The notes below the pieces were generated by a model. That model had not been told where the DNA came from and searched no databases. It saw only the letters and a list, made by a program, of their open reading frames with translations. DNA of 50,907 bases from Nitrospirales bacterium (GTDB lineage: Bacteria; Nitrospirota; Nitrospiria; Nitrospirales; UBA8639). Location: contig JAJDBQ010000061.1 in assembly GCA_029261255.1 (NCBI GenBank), positions 1 through 50,907 of the forward strand, read 5' to 3'. Of this stretch, positions 24,722-33,513 are shown piece after piece. Made by a program: the position numbers and the translations under genes. How positions within the stretch are numbered: the first letter of the stretch is position 1; each line of letters opens with the position of its first letter.

Positions 24722-25912
24722 CTATTTCGATCTAGGGACTTTGGCTAAATGAAAAGTGCGAACCAGGTCTTCAGGCATTAGTGAATAATCACCAACCCTC
24801 GAAAGGCTTTCGTTTTCATTATTGCTAGATACAAAATAATAATTCAGGTCTAATGCCCGAGAAAGACGATAGTTGTAATCAAAATTAAATGTTAGATCCA
24901 GAGCATTCAAAGCATGAGAAATATTTGGGAAAATTTCAATGACAGTTGCTCCTTTTGAACTAAAAACCAAATTGGCAAGACCGCTACCATTTGGAGCAAC
25001 GATTACCTCTACGTTGCTAAAGAGTCCGACCTGCTCTCCGAAGGTCAATTCTTCTAGTCGGACGACATGAAACCCATAGTCACGAAGTATGGGGAGAAGC
25101 TTACTTTCATTGGAGATTCGCCGGTGGCTCGCACCCGCTCGTGAGATATACACTCGCCCGGTGGCACTCCCCTTGTTTGGCATCGAAAAAGGAAGGCATT
25201 TTTTTCGAAGCCCCCCAATGACCCATTCAGGGAATTCTCGTCCTTCCATGATTTGATGGCATGGGACAAGAAGAGTCGAGGCCGAAATCATGGGATATTT
25301 GCTGCAATCTATGAATTTCATTTTGGATAGAATTCCCATGTTTCTAAGCATTTCATGTTGAAAAGGAAGTTTTGCTTGGACATACAAATATTGCGGCTGC
25401 TTCCCCATCTCTTCCAACATGATTAAACGAGGCATGACATCTAGAAGCCAATGCCAATAAATATCTTGGTTAGAAGCTGTCACAACAGCCACATCTCCCG
25501 ATAAATTTTCTACACGCGGATATACCCGATGAGGGCTCGGAATATATGCCCGTTTTACCTTGTATCGATATTTGTGTGTTGCACCAGAAATAAGTTTTCC
25601 CGTCGAAGGGTCAAAGACATTCCCTAAACAATCGGCAATGCCACCTTTTATGGCTAAAACATGACTCATCACCAGATCACTTGGTGGAGTGACGGTCCAA
25701 ATTTGGTTGTCTCGAATTGATCGTGGCTTTTGGGCATCCATTGCACCTTGCGCCTCAGAACGAAAAGGGATGGGGGAAAGGTCTTTATAGGAAATCGTGC
25801 GATAAACTAAAATCCCCGTCCACCTAAAAATTTTTAAGGGTTGCACTACAAAGCTGACCCACCAAGCCATACGTTTATAGGCCTTTTTTAAGAAATCAGC
25901 TGAACCCAACAA
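24722..25912 (-). CDS. Family GT61 glycosyltransferase
   Basis: 396 aa. The central NQDIYWHWLLDVMPRLIMLEE, then VYISRAGASHRRISNE and VIVAPNGSGLANLVFSSKGA are the recognisable blocks of GT61 (PF04577). The start is TTG at 25912 with a GGGGGAG ribosome binding site 8 bases upstream; ATG at 25870 is an alternative giving 382 aa. It is one of only two minus-strand genes in the 15-42.8 kb glycan region and must have its own promoter in the 327-base gap to its right. Confidence 0.8.
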   Translation of the reverse strand: MLGSADFLKKAYKRMAWWVSFVVQPLKIFRWTGILVYRTISYKDLSPIPFRSEAQGAMDAQKPRSIRDNQIWTVTPPSDLVMSHVLAIKGGIADCLGNVFDPSTGKLISGATHKYRYKVKRAYIPSPHRVYPRVENLSGDVAVVTASNQDIYWHWLLDVMPRLIMLEEMGKQPQYLYVQAKLPFQHEMLRNMGILSKMKFIDCSKYPMISASTLLVPCHQIMEGREFPEWVIGGLRKKCLPFSMPNKGSATGRVYISRAGASHRRISNESKLLPILRDYGFHVVRLEELTFGEQVGLFSNVEVIVAPNGSGLANLVFSSKGATVIEIFPNISHALNALDLTFNFDYNYRLSRALDLNYYFVSSNNENESLSRVGDYSLMPEDLVRTFHLAKVPRSK

Positions 25913-26239
25913 TATAGAAACTCCCCCCCATGGTACTGGCCCCTGGGAAAATCATGAATGAGCCTTCTCAACATAGAAAACGCAGAGGACTGCATGCATT
26001 CCCTCAACCCATTTCATTGTCGGAGACTAATAAAAATGGTAACTTAAGCGATTCTCTTTAATCTAATTATTACGAGTCAATCGTCTTGAAAAATCTAATA
26101 GTGAACGAAACTCTATAAGCCTACATCCTTTATGAAAAGTCTAGAATTGGTCGTTCTCATCTTGGCCACGCTCGTTTAATAAATAAACCACCGACTATTT
26201 TCGACAAAATTTCATCTGGATATTTTAAACCAATCATTA
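25913..26239. other. Divergent promoter region between GT61 and phosphoglycerate mutase genes
   Basis: 327 AT-rich bases with no gene. A GGGGGG run at 25922-25930 (minus strand) supplies the GT61 ribosome binding site. I see no convincing -35/-10 pair or operator. Confidence 0.4.
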
Positions 26240-26995
26240 ATGGCCACTCTCACAATCCTCCGACACGGAAAAAGTATTTGGAATAAAGAAAAACGCTTTA
26301 CCGGGTGGACAGACATCGCCTTAAACTCACGGGGCATCGTGGAGGCCAAACAGGCTGGGGAACTACTCAAAGCTCATGGTGTGACGTTTGACCTTTGTTT
26401 TACGTCTTACCTAAGTCGCGCGAGCGAAACGTTACGGATTGTGCTAGATACGATGCACCTATCCAATCTTCCTATTCAGAAAGATTGGCGCTTAAATGAA
26501 CGCCATTACGGAGTCCTCCAAGGGTTAAATTGGTGGGAAGCCAGAAAAAAGTACGGAACGAAACAGGTACTAGCCTGGCAAAGACAATTTGACGCCACTC
26601 CACCACCGCTCGAGGTGATCGATAGCCGTTTTCCAGGGAATGATCCCCTTTACTCTCATCTCTCTCAAGACAATCTTCCTCAAAGTGAAAGCCTCAAAGA
26701 CACGCTTGCACGCCTTCTCCCCTTCTGGCACGATATGGCAGCGCCACAGCTTCGTGATGGCAAAAACCTTCTTATTGTTGCACACCATAATAGCTTACGA
26801 GGATTACTGAAACACGTCGAAAATATCAGTGATTCTGACATTGAAAATATCACAATTCGGACAGCTGATCCTATGATCTATGAACTGAACGAGCACTTGG
26901 CTCCTCTTAGCCGAGAAAATCTTCGACCACGTTCACTTTTCGGTCAATTTACCAGAAAATTTTTAGGCCATTGCATTGAACGCTTCTCTCGATAA
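26240..26995 (+). CDS. GpmA-like 2,3-BPG-dependent phosphoglycerate mutase paralogue
   Basis: 251 aa. LRHGKSIWNKEKRFTGWTD, LNERHYGVLQGLN and FPGNDPLY show that it belongs to the dPGM branch of the histidine phosphatase family. Catalytic Arg-His, Glu (NERHYG) and the second His are kept. Several normally invariant residues differ from GpmA: RHGES is RHGKS, AHGNSLRAL is AHHNSLRGL, and IPTGVP is IRTADP. A basic C-terminal tail of about 20 aa (RPRSLFGQFTRKFLGH) is added. It is paired (9-base gap) with an oxygenase in a glycan locus. A specialised phosphosugar mutase or phosphatase seems more likely than the glycolytic enzyme. Confidence 0.72.
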   Translation: MATLTILRHGKSIWNKEKRFTGWTDIALNSRGIVEAKQAGELLKAHGVTFDLCFTSYLSRASETLRIVLDTMHLSNLPIQKDWRLNERHYGVLQGLNWWEARKKYGTKQVLAWQRQFDATPPPLEVIDSRFPGNDPLYSHLSQDNLPQSESLKDTLARLLPFWHDMAAPQLRDGKNLLIVAHHNSLRGLLKHVENISDSDIENITIRTADPMIYELNEHLAPLSRENLRPRSLFGQFTRKFLGHCIERFSR

Positions 26996-27004
26996 GGTGC
27001 AGGA

Positions 27005-27718
27005 ATGACTTATATAGATTTCCAGCGTTTGGCAACGATTGATCCACGATCATTCCAAAAGGAAAAACCATATCCATGGATTAATCCTGAAGGGTTACTC
27101 ACGGCCGATGGGCATCAACAACTCCTTGCCACCTTACCTGACGTTTCAATATTTCAACGACGTTTTGGAATTTCACGAGCTCATGGCCAACAGAGTCACG
27201 ATCGTTATACTCTTGAATACCGGGACGATCTTCCCCTATCACCTGCCTGGAAAGCCTTTGTTGCCGAACTGTATGGGCAGAACTATCAGACTTGGCTTCG
27301 ACGTTTATTCAATGTCAACTCTTTGGAATTGACACTTCATTGGCACTACACACCCAATGGCTGTTCCGTATCACCACATTGCGATGCCAAGCACAAACTT
27401 GGATCCCACATTTTTTATCTCAATACCGAGCAGGACTGGGAAGAACATTGGGGAGGAGAAACGGTCATTCTTGATGATGAAGGTCAGTTTGATCGTCAAT
27501 CCGCACCAGCCTTCGAAGATTTCAAAAATTCCACTGTTTCCAATGCCAGAGGAAACTACAGTTTATTATTTTGCCGAAAAGGCAATTCCTGGCATGGAGT
27601 GAAAGAAATTCAATGTCCGAAAGACCATATGCGCAAAGTATTTATCGTCGTCATCAATCGAATGACCTTGCTTGATCGTGCACGGAGGATTTTCGGAAAA
27701 TCCGCTAAAGAATATTAG
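27005..27718 (+). CDS. 2-oxoglutarate/Fe(II)-dependent oxygenase
   Basis: 237 aa. The iron ligands are visible as H-x-D in VSPHCDAKHK and the distal His in CRKGNSWHGVKEI. The 2-oxoglutarate-binding basic residue would be in RKVFIVVIN. IFYLNTEQDWEEHWGGETVI is the strand typical of prolyl-4-hydroxylase-like members. It follows the mutase paralogue after 9 bases and has RBS CAGGA. Hydroxylation of a sugar, lipid or amino acid decoration is possible; the target is unknown. Confidence 0.75.
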   Translation: MTYIDFQRLATIDPRSFQKEKPYPWINPEGLLTADGHQQLLATLPDVSIFQRRFGISRAHGQQSHDRYTLEYRDDLPLSPAWKAFVAELYGQNYQTWLRRLFNVNSLELTLHWHYTPNGCSVSPHCDAKHKLGSHIFYLNTEQDWEEHWGGETVILDDEGQFDRQSAPAFEDFKNSTVSNARGNYSLLFCRKGNSWHGVKEIQCPKDHMRKVFIVVINRMTLLDRARRIFGKSAKEY

Positions 27719-27781
27719 GCCATGACGTTCCACGCCCCCTTGCCACACAGACAGATAGCGACCACTCCGCAGTTCTAAAAA

Positions 27782-28993
27782 ATGAACAGTACCGAAAAAC
27801 GTGCTCGCCTATTCCTGATTGTCGCTTCAATCTTCTTGACAGCTCTTGTGGGTGAAATTGTTTTACGTGTTCTTTCCCATACAGACAGTGATGGCAGTGT
27901 GTACGTTGCCGATCGAAGAATTCGACCGTTTCAATTCCCCATCACTAGCCTGAAAGAAAAACTTGAGCATTACAAAACACAGAAAACGAGTTATACCCAT
28001 TATGACCCTGATCTTGGTTGGGCCGTGCGGCCAAACAGCCAATCTGCTAATGGGTTGTACTATTCAAACAGTGCCGGAGTACGAACCTCCTCCTCTCGTC
28101 AAGAAACCACCCCTAACCCAATCCCCGGCATCTTACGAATTGCAATTTTTGGAGACTCTTTTACGCATGGAGATGATGTGCCATATGAAGAGAGTTGGGG
28201 AGCTATTCTTGAAAAATCCATGAATGAAAAAGGTCGGCAGGTCGAAGTCATCAATTTGGGGGGACAGGGCTACGCGATTGATCAAGCCTTCCTACGTTGG
28301 AGAAAACACGGAAAACCTTTACAGCCACACCTGGTGATTTTTGGTTTCCAAAATTCCAACGTCAAACGATCCATGAATCTCATACGAATGCTGTACAGTC
28401 CAGGAACAGGCATCATCTTCTCCAAGCCTCGGTTTATTTTAAAAAATGATGAATTACATCTCACTAATGTCCCAACGGCTCCCCCTGAAAAGCTCGTGTC
28501 CATTTTCGAAAATTTCCAGAATTGGGAATTTAAAGACCACGAATTTTTTTACCAAAAGGCCAACTATGAAGATAGCCCCCTCTATTTGAGCCGATTAGCT
28601 TCATTTAGTATTACAGGGGTTTCAGTGAAATTCTCTCCCAGGAGAAAAGGTTACGATTTCTTTGCCAGAGGCTCAATGTCCAGAAAGGTTGTTTCGCGAA
28701 TCATTCAAGAATTCAAGCAGGAGGTTGAGGAAAAAGGGGGACGTTTCATTATTGTCCATCTCCCAACAAAAAAACCCATTACACGTTTACTAAATGAACG
28801 CGATTTAAAATATCAGGATCTCTTGAAAGAATTACAAGCGACCTTTGAACTTATCGACCCGTCTCAAGAATTTATTCGTCAGGCTGAAGTATCTTCACTT
28901 GATGATCTATTTTCAGATCGTAGTAGTCACTACTCTAAAGTTGGCAATAAAATTGTGGGAGAAACAATAGCCAAGGCCTTACTCATTCGCTAA
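27782..28993 (+). CDS. Membrane-anchored SGNH/GDSL hydrolase
   Basis: 403 aa. One N-terminal membrane segment (ARLFLIVASIFLTALVGEIV) puts the catalytic domain outside the cytoplasm. IAIFGDSFTHGDDVPYEESW contains the nucleophile Ser (block I), INLGGQGYAIDQ the Gly block, FGFQNSNVKRS the Asn block and DLFSDRSSHYSKVGN the Asp-x-x-His pair. Extracytoplasmic members add or remove O-acetyl groups on glycans. It is probably involved in acetylation of the polymer made here. Confidence 0.72.
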   Translation: MNSTEKRARLFLIVASIFLTALVGEIVLRVLSHTDSDGSVYVADRRIRPFQFPITSLKEKLEHYKTQKTSYTHYDPDLGWAVRPNSQSANGLYYSNSAGVRTSSSRQETTPNPIPGILRIAIFGDSFTHGDDVPYEESWGAILEKSMNEKGRQVEVINLGGQGYAIDQAFLRWRKHGKPLQPHLVIFGFQNSNVKRSMNLIRMLYSPGTGIIFSKPRFILKNDELHLTNVPTAPPEKLVSIFENFQNWEFKDHEFFYQKANYEDSPLYLSRLASFSITGVSVKFSPRRKGYDFFARGSMSRKVVSRIIQEFKQEVEEKGGRFIIVHLPTKKPITRLLNERDLKYQDLLKELQATFELIDPSQEFIRQAEVSSLDDLFSDRSSHYSKVGNKIVGETIAKALLIR

Positions 28994-29054
28994 ATGACCA
29001 AATTCCAACAACTTCTTTTTATCTTCTGCAAACAATGTTGGCTAATACTTCCTT

Positions 29055-29080
29055 ATTGAACATTCCTAGCATTGTTCAAT
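29055..29080. promoter_or_regulatory. Inverted repeat upstream of asnB (operator or stem)
   Basis: ATTGAACA and TGTTCAAT are perfect 8-base arms around a 10-base spacer, ending 25 bases before the ATG. No T-run follows, so an operator fits better than a terminator. Confidence 0.35.
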
Positions 29081-29105
29081 AATCACCTCACAGATCAAAA
29101 AATTT

Positions 29106-31034
29106 ATGTGTGGCATAGCTGGTTTTTTAGATCATTCTTCGAAAGCGATTCCATACAATTTGTCAGAAGTTGCGTCTCATATGGCTGAGACCATGTATTC
29201 TAGAGGCCCTGACCATGGAGGCGTTTGGGCGGATGAACGAAATGGCCTTGCCCTCTGCCACCGTCGCCTAGCCGTCATTGACCTTTCTCCAAGTGGCCAC
29301 CAACCGATGTTTTCTGCCGATGGGCGATACGTCATTACGTACAATGGAGAAATCTACAATTTTCTTGAGTTAAAGAAAACATTGGAGAAAATGGGCCATT
29401 CTTTTTCCGGAACGAGTGATACCGAGGTCTTATTACAGGCATGCGTCACCTGGGGTGTAAAGAAGGCTATAGAGCATTGCATCGGGATGTTTGCCTTTGG
29501 ACTGTGGGATCGCCTGGAAAACACACTTACCTTAGGACGCGATCGCCTGGGGATAAAACCGCTCTTCTGGGCGAATTTCAAAAATGTCTTGATCTTTGGT
29601 TCTGAGCTAAAAGCCTTGCGAGCACATCCTAAATTCAATCCATCACTTAATCTCAGCGCCATGTCGACTTATCTACGATTTGGATACATTCCTTCTCCTT
29701 CCAGTATTTATGAACAGGTGCATAAGCTCGAACCAGGGAGTCTTCTGACTTTTAGACCACAACATGCACCACAAATTGAGCGTTATTGGGACCTTCGCAA
29801 GATCACGATTCAAAACACCAGAACACCCTGGGCTTTCGATGAACAAGAAACTCTCGTCCAACTTGAAAGTGTACTAGGTGAGGCCGTAAGACAACGACTG
29901 ATTTCTGATGTGCCACTTGGAGCATTTCTCTCAGGCGGAATTGATTCTTCAACTATTGTCGCCTTAATGCAGAAACATAGTGACCACCCTGTTCGAACAT
30001 TTACCATTGGCTTTCAGGAAACAGGCAGCGATGAATCAGTCCATGCCAAAAAAATAGCCGCTTACCTAGGGACCAATCACCAAGAGTTCATCATCGAACC
30101 TCATGATATTTTTGATGTCTTGCCCCGCCTCACTGATTGGTACGATGAACCATTTTCAGATATCTCTCAGATTCCTACCTTCTTGGTCTCGAAAATGACA
30201 AAGCAGGAAGTCACGGTAGCCCTCTCAGGTGACGGCGGAGACGAACTCTTTACTGGCTATAGCCGTTACGATAAATTGTCCCAGCGTTTGCACCGACTTG
30301 AGAAAATTCCTCAAATCATGCACCCCATTCTTTCAAGCATCACGGGGCTTCCTCCCTTGCTTCTGAATTCCTCCCTTGCCTCTCTCCCCCCAAGGCTCCT
30401 AAAACTGACAAAAAAGTTGCAAACCCTCTCACAAATCTTTGGACATACCAGTCCAGAGGATCAATATCAGCAACTCATTAGTCGATGGGAAAATCCCTTA
30501 GACTTGGTTCCTGGTGCGCAAGAAGAATTTTCCACTATACATTCTGACCAAACACTAGCCAACGACTTCCCTGACCCAATCACTCGAATGCAATATTGCG
30601 ATATGATGACTCATCTTCCCGACGACATCCTTGCTAAAGTTGATCGAGCAAGTATGGCGGTGAGTCTTGAGGTCAGAGTTCCCATCCTCGATCATCGAGT
30701 TGTTGAACTGGCCTGGTCCATTCCAAGTCATATGAAGGTTCGAAATGGCCAAAGCAAGTGGTTACTCCGACAACTTCTCAACAAATACGTCCCGGCTGAG
30801 CTAGTTGATAGACCCAAAATGGGGTTTGGAATACCCATTGGGCAATGGCTTCGTGCCCCTTTACGAGAATGGGCAGAAGATCTTCTTTCCGAACAGGCAT
30901 TAAAAAAAAGCGGATTGTTTAATCCTTCCCCGATCAGAAAAAGATGGCAAGAACACCTATCTCAGACCCATGACAGGACCCGTTCACTTTGGACAATCCT
31001 GATGTTTCAGTCCTGGCATGCTCGTTGGATGTAA
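29106..31034 (+). CDS. asnB: AsnB-type glutamine-dependent amidotransferase (copy 1)
   Basis: 642 aa. MCGIAGF gives the N-terminal nucleophile Cys2 of the class II glutaminase domain (to about 210); GPDHGGVW and YNGEIYNF are substrate loops. LSGGIDSS near residue 277 is the PP-loop for ATP, and GDGGDELFTGYSRY, DVPxD-like DDILAKVDRASMA and PKMGFGIPIGQWL complete the synthetase domain. In glycan loci such enzymes often amidate carboxylated sugars instead of aspartate. No RBS is obvious. It shares the region with a second copy at 34812. Confidence 0.82.
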   Translation: MCGIAGFLDHSSKAIPYNLSEVASHMAETMYSRGPDHGGVWADERNGLALCHRRLAVIDLSPSGHQPMFSADGRYVITYNGEIYNFLELKKTLEKMGHSFSGTSDTEVLLQACVTWGVKKAIEHCIGMFAFGLWDRLENTLTLGRDRLGIKPLFWANFKNVLIFGSELKALRAHPKFNPSLNLSAMSTYLRFGYIPSPSSIYEQVHKLEPGSLLTFRPQHAPQIERYWDLRKITIQNTRTPWAFDEQETLVQLESVLGEAVRQRLISDVPLGAFLSGGIDSSTIVALMQKHSDHPVRTFTIGFQETGSDESVHAKKIAAYLGTNHQEFIIEPHDIFDVLPRLTDWYDEPFSDISQIPTFLVSKMTKQEVTVALSGDGGDELFTGYSRYDKLSQRLHRLEKIPQIMHPILSSITGLPPLLLNSSLASLPPRLLKLTKKLQTLSQIFGHTSPEDQYQQLISRWENPLDLVPGAQEEFSTIHSDQTLANDFPDPITRMQYCDMMTHLPDDILAKVDRASMAVSLEVRVPILDHRVVELAWSIPSHMKVRNGQSKWLLRQLLNKYVPAELVDRPKMGFGIPIGQWLRAPLREWAEDLLSEQALKKSGLFNPSPIRKRWQEHLSQTHDRTRSLWTILMFQSWHARWM

Positions 31035-31111
31035 ACGTTTTTTCTCAAGACATTCACACCTTGAATTAGACAAGAATTCCCAGACTTATCATGAGACAAA
31101 AAATGAAGCCG

Positions 31112-31120
31112 CCCCCCCCC
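31112..31120. other. C9 homopolymer in noncoding DNA
   Basis: A run of nine C lies between asnB copy 1 and the palindromic repeat at 31203-31337. It is a candidate site for slipped-strand length change, with no obvious promoter around it. Confidence 0.3.
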
Positions 31121-31202
31121 ACACAAACGTAAGGATCAAAACCTACTACGGGATTGTTGAATAATGAAAATATCGAGGGGCGCAAATTCCCAGAATGAGG
31201 GT

Positions 31203-31337
31203 ACCTACTAGAGGCCTCAGGGTAGGTTCATAAAAGTCCGTCCAGCAAGGCCACAGCCAATTTTGAGCGCGGAGCATACTGGTTTACGCGAGCACTTAAA
31301 ATTGGCGAGAACGCCGCTGGCGGCTTTTTTCAACAGA
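31203..31337. repeat. Nitrospira-type palindromic repeat with terminator-like end
   Basis: ACCTAC (31203-31208) pairs with GTAGGT (31222-31227). Then GTCCGTCCAGCAAGGCC faces CGCCGCTGGCGGC, with an inner perfect pair GCCAATTTT (31256-31264) / AAAATTGGC (31298-31306) and a CGCG/CGCG core. The end reads GCCGCTGGCGGCTTTTTT. From memory, very similar elements are repeated many times in Nitrospira genomes between convergent genes. It separates asnB copy 1 from the convergent kinase-like gene and can serve both as terminator. Confidence 0.6.
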
Positions 31338-31341
31338 CTCA

Positions 31342-32163
31342 CTAAGGATGACGGAACCGCTCAAACAGAGCCGAGTCAATCACTTTCCAATCGTGCTCTA
31401 AAAAAGCTCGTTTCATCCATTTGGCGAGAAAATACAATTCCACAAAGCTGAAATACTTTTGAATATCCGGTGCGCCTTGCTGAGCCAGTGAAGAAAAAAA
31501 CAATGATTGATAAGGACCAAGCCACCGAACGCAAGCTTTGGCAACCCCAATTCCTAAGAGCTCGTTTCCAGCCAATCCATCTACATCCACGACACAAATC
31601 CGCCCAGTATCTGCCCGCAAGATAAAGTTTTTCAGGACGGGATCAGTATATTCAAAGCCCACCCATACTTGGTCGGGAACCAGATCGGGGACCGCCGCTT
31701 GCAGATCCTGATAAGCCGCCTGAGGTAAAATATCGATTTGGTGTAAAAAACGAAGATTCTGCAGAAGTTGGCCAGGAAATAACGATTCTTTCGTATTGAG
31801 CAATTGGGGACTTTTTCCGTACAGCGTAGAATAGAACTCTGCTAAGTTACGAACAAATGGCTCATCAGCGGATCGAACTGGGTCCCCTTCCACGTACTCG
31901 AGCCATAACTCATGCTCATACCGTGCAATGAGAGGTGGGAAGTAGTCACTGTCAACGAAGCTGCTGAGGTGCTGTTCGATTTCCGACGACAGAAAGGAGT
32001 CGCACAATATCAGGCGCTTGAACTGACATCCATTCACGGTGACAAAATGAATGCCTTTGGCTTTTTGCAGCCTAGCACCAAACAGCCGAGAGATGAAATA
32101 CTTGACCCGCTTCAGCAAGAACGGAGATGACTGCTGAATGGATTGCTTGCAATTCGTCGTCAT
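31342..32163 (-). CDS. Protein-kinase-fold (LPS-kinase/phosphotransferase-like) protein
   Basis: 273 aa. Residues 180-205, TDPVLKNFILRADTGRICVVDVDGL, resemble the catalytic loop and metal-binding segment (D-x4-N ... DxD) of the aminoglycoside/LPS-kinase fold. VNGCQFKRLIL and WLEYVEGDPV would be the N-lobe and hinge. The usual HxD motif is altered to TDP. Such proteins (WaaP-like) phosphorylate sugars in LPS cores. It stands alone on the minus strand inside the plus-strand glycan region. Catalytic ability is uncertain. Confidence 0.5.
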   Translation of the reverse strand: MTTNCKQSIQQSSPFLLKRVKYFISRLFGARLQKAKGIHFVTVNGCQFKRLILCDSFLSSEIEQHLSSFVDSDYFPPLIARYEHELWLEYVEGDPVRSADEPFVRNLAEFYSTLYGKSPQLLNTKESLFPGQLLQNLRFLHQIDILPQAAYQDLQAAVPDLVPDQVWVGFEYTDPVLKNFILRADTGRICVVDVDGLAGNELLGIGVAKACVRWLGPYQSLFFSSLAQQGAPDIQKYFSFVELYFLAKWMKRAFLEHDWKVIDSALFERFRHP

Positions 32164-32463
32164 GAATTTTTCAAAATTTCACAATGAAAAAACAAGAATA
32201 TGGCAATTCCTCGTTGGGTTCTATAAGATCTGCATGGTACCAAAACAGGCCTATGAAGACGAAAAAATCCGATGAAAATAAGAACCATCCCTACAACACG
32301 CAATTGTAGCAAACACCCAGCATCTGACAAAACAGCTGGGCATGACAGGCTATGCATGGAAAAAGAGACATCAAAAGAATTGCAAATACAACCGCATGAC
32401 ATTCAGGTACTCAGCTCCGTCTAGGTCGTTATCCACCAATTCGATAATTCAGACTTCTTCAAG
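32164..32463. other. Divergent gap between kinase-like gene and GT2
   Basis: 300 bases with no gene. One hairpin, CCCAGC (32316-32321) / GCTGGG (32335-32340), is seen without a T-run. Promoters for both flanking genes must be here but none stands out. Confidence 0.35.
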
Positions 32464-33474
32464 ATGGCCAATTCCGAGAATCCCAGAGTCACCGTATTCA
32501 TTCCGGTTTACAATCGAGAACTTTACGTTGGAGAAGCTATTGAAAGCATTTTGGCTCAAACCTTTTCTGATTTCGAAATCCTTTTGATCGATGATGGGTC
32601 GACTGACCACAGCGTAGAAAAGATTCGTTCCTTTTCTGACTCACGCATTCGATTAATCTGCAATGAAGAAAATCTTGGGATTCCCAAAACACGAAATAGA
32701 GGTGTCGAGCTTGCCCGTGGACAATATATGGCCATGCTCGATAGTGACGACCGTGCGTACCCTGCGCGCCTTGAAAAACAGGTCGCCTTTCTTGAGGCTC
32801 ATCCTGAGTATGCCCAAGTAGGTAGTTGGTGCCGCATGATGGATGCCCAAGGCCATGTGCTCAACAAAGTCAAACGACAGCCGGCTTTTCCAGACGACAT
32901 TCACGCACAATTTCTATTTCGGTGTGCCATGAGTAATCGTTCCATTATGGCCAGAACCGCTATCTTGAAAGAATATCGATATCGCAATGATTTCCCTCGC
33001 TGCCAAGATTATGAACTCCACGTCAGACTCGCGAAACAGTATAAGTTAGGCAATATTCCGGAATGCCTGGTCTATGGCCGAATTCACCCAGAACAGATTA
33101 CCGGACAAACCCCAGGCCTGGGCGATGCCAAAAAGCAAGAAATCATTAGCGGACAACTCCATGAACTGGGAGTCACCTTTTCACAGAAGGACCTTGATCC
33201 TCATTTGACCCTCTCACGAATGCGAAAATCCCAATTCATTCCTGACGCAGCCTATCTCGAATGGGCTCAGGAATGGTTCATTCGCTTAAAACAGGCAAAC
33301 ACACAATCGCACCGGTATGCCGAACCTGCATTCTCACATGCACTGAGTGACAAATGGCTACAAATCTGCTGGATGGCTCGAAGCAAGATTGGGTGGACTA
33401 TTTGGAAACTTTTCTTCAGCTCTTCTTTAAGCAAAAACATGCTCTCAACCCTACGCCGTCGGATACTTCATTAA
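32464..33474 (+). CDS. Family GT2 glycosyltransferase
   Basis: 336 aa. VTVFIPVYNRELYVGEAIES, LLIDDGSTDHS and MAMLDSDDRAYP (DxD for the metal and nucleotide sugar) are the standard N-terminal GT2 blocks; CQDYELHVRLAK supplies the ED-like acceptor-side motif. The C-terminal 100 residues have no recognised domain or membrane helix, so a soluble or peripheral transferase is expected. It is followed by a GT4 gene 39 bases later. Confidence 0.85.
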   Translation: MANSENPRVTVFIPVYNRELYVGEAIESILAQTFSDFEILLIDDGSTDHSVEKIRSFSDSRIRLICNEENLGIPKTRNRGVELARGQYMAMLDSDDRAYPARLEKQVAFLEAHPEYAQVGSWCRMMDAQGHVLNKVKRQPAFPDDIHAQFLFRCAMSNRSIMARTAILKEYRYRNDFPRCQDYELHVRLAKQYKLGNIPECLVYGRIHPEQITGQTPGLGDAKKQEIISGQLHELGVTFSQKDLDPHLTLSRMRKSQFIPDAAYLEWAQEWFIRLKQANTQSHRYAEPAFSHALSDKWLQICWMARSKIGWTIWKLFFSSSLSKNMLSTLRRRILH

Positions 33475-33513
33475 AAGCATGAGAGCGATTCATCGATATG
33501 TTCATCTCTTGAA

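Noticed and set aside
31112-31120. Phase-variable coding tract
   Set aside because: The C9 run is in noncoding DNA and not inside or directly before a start codon.
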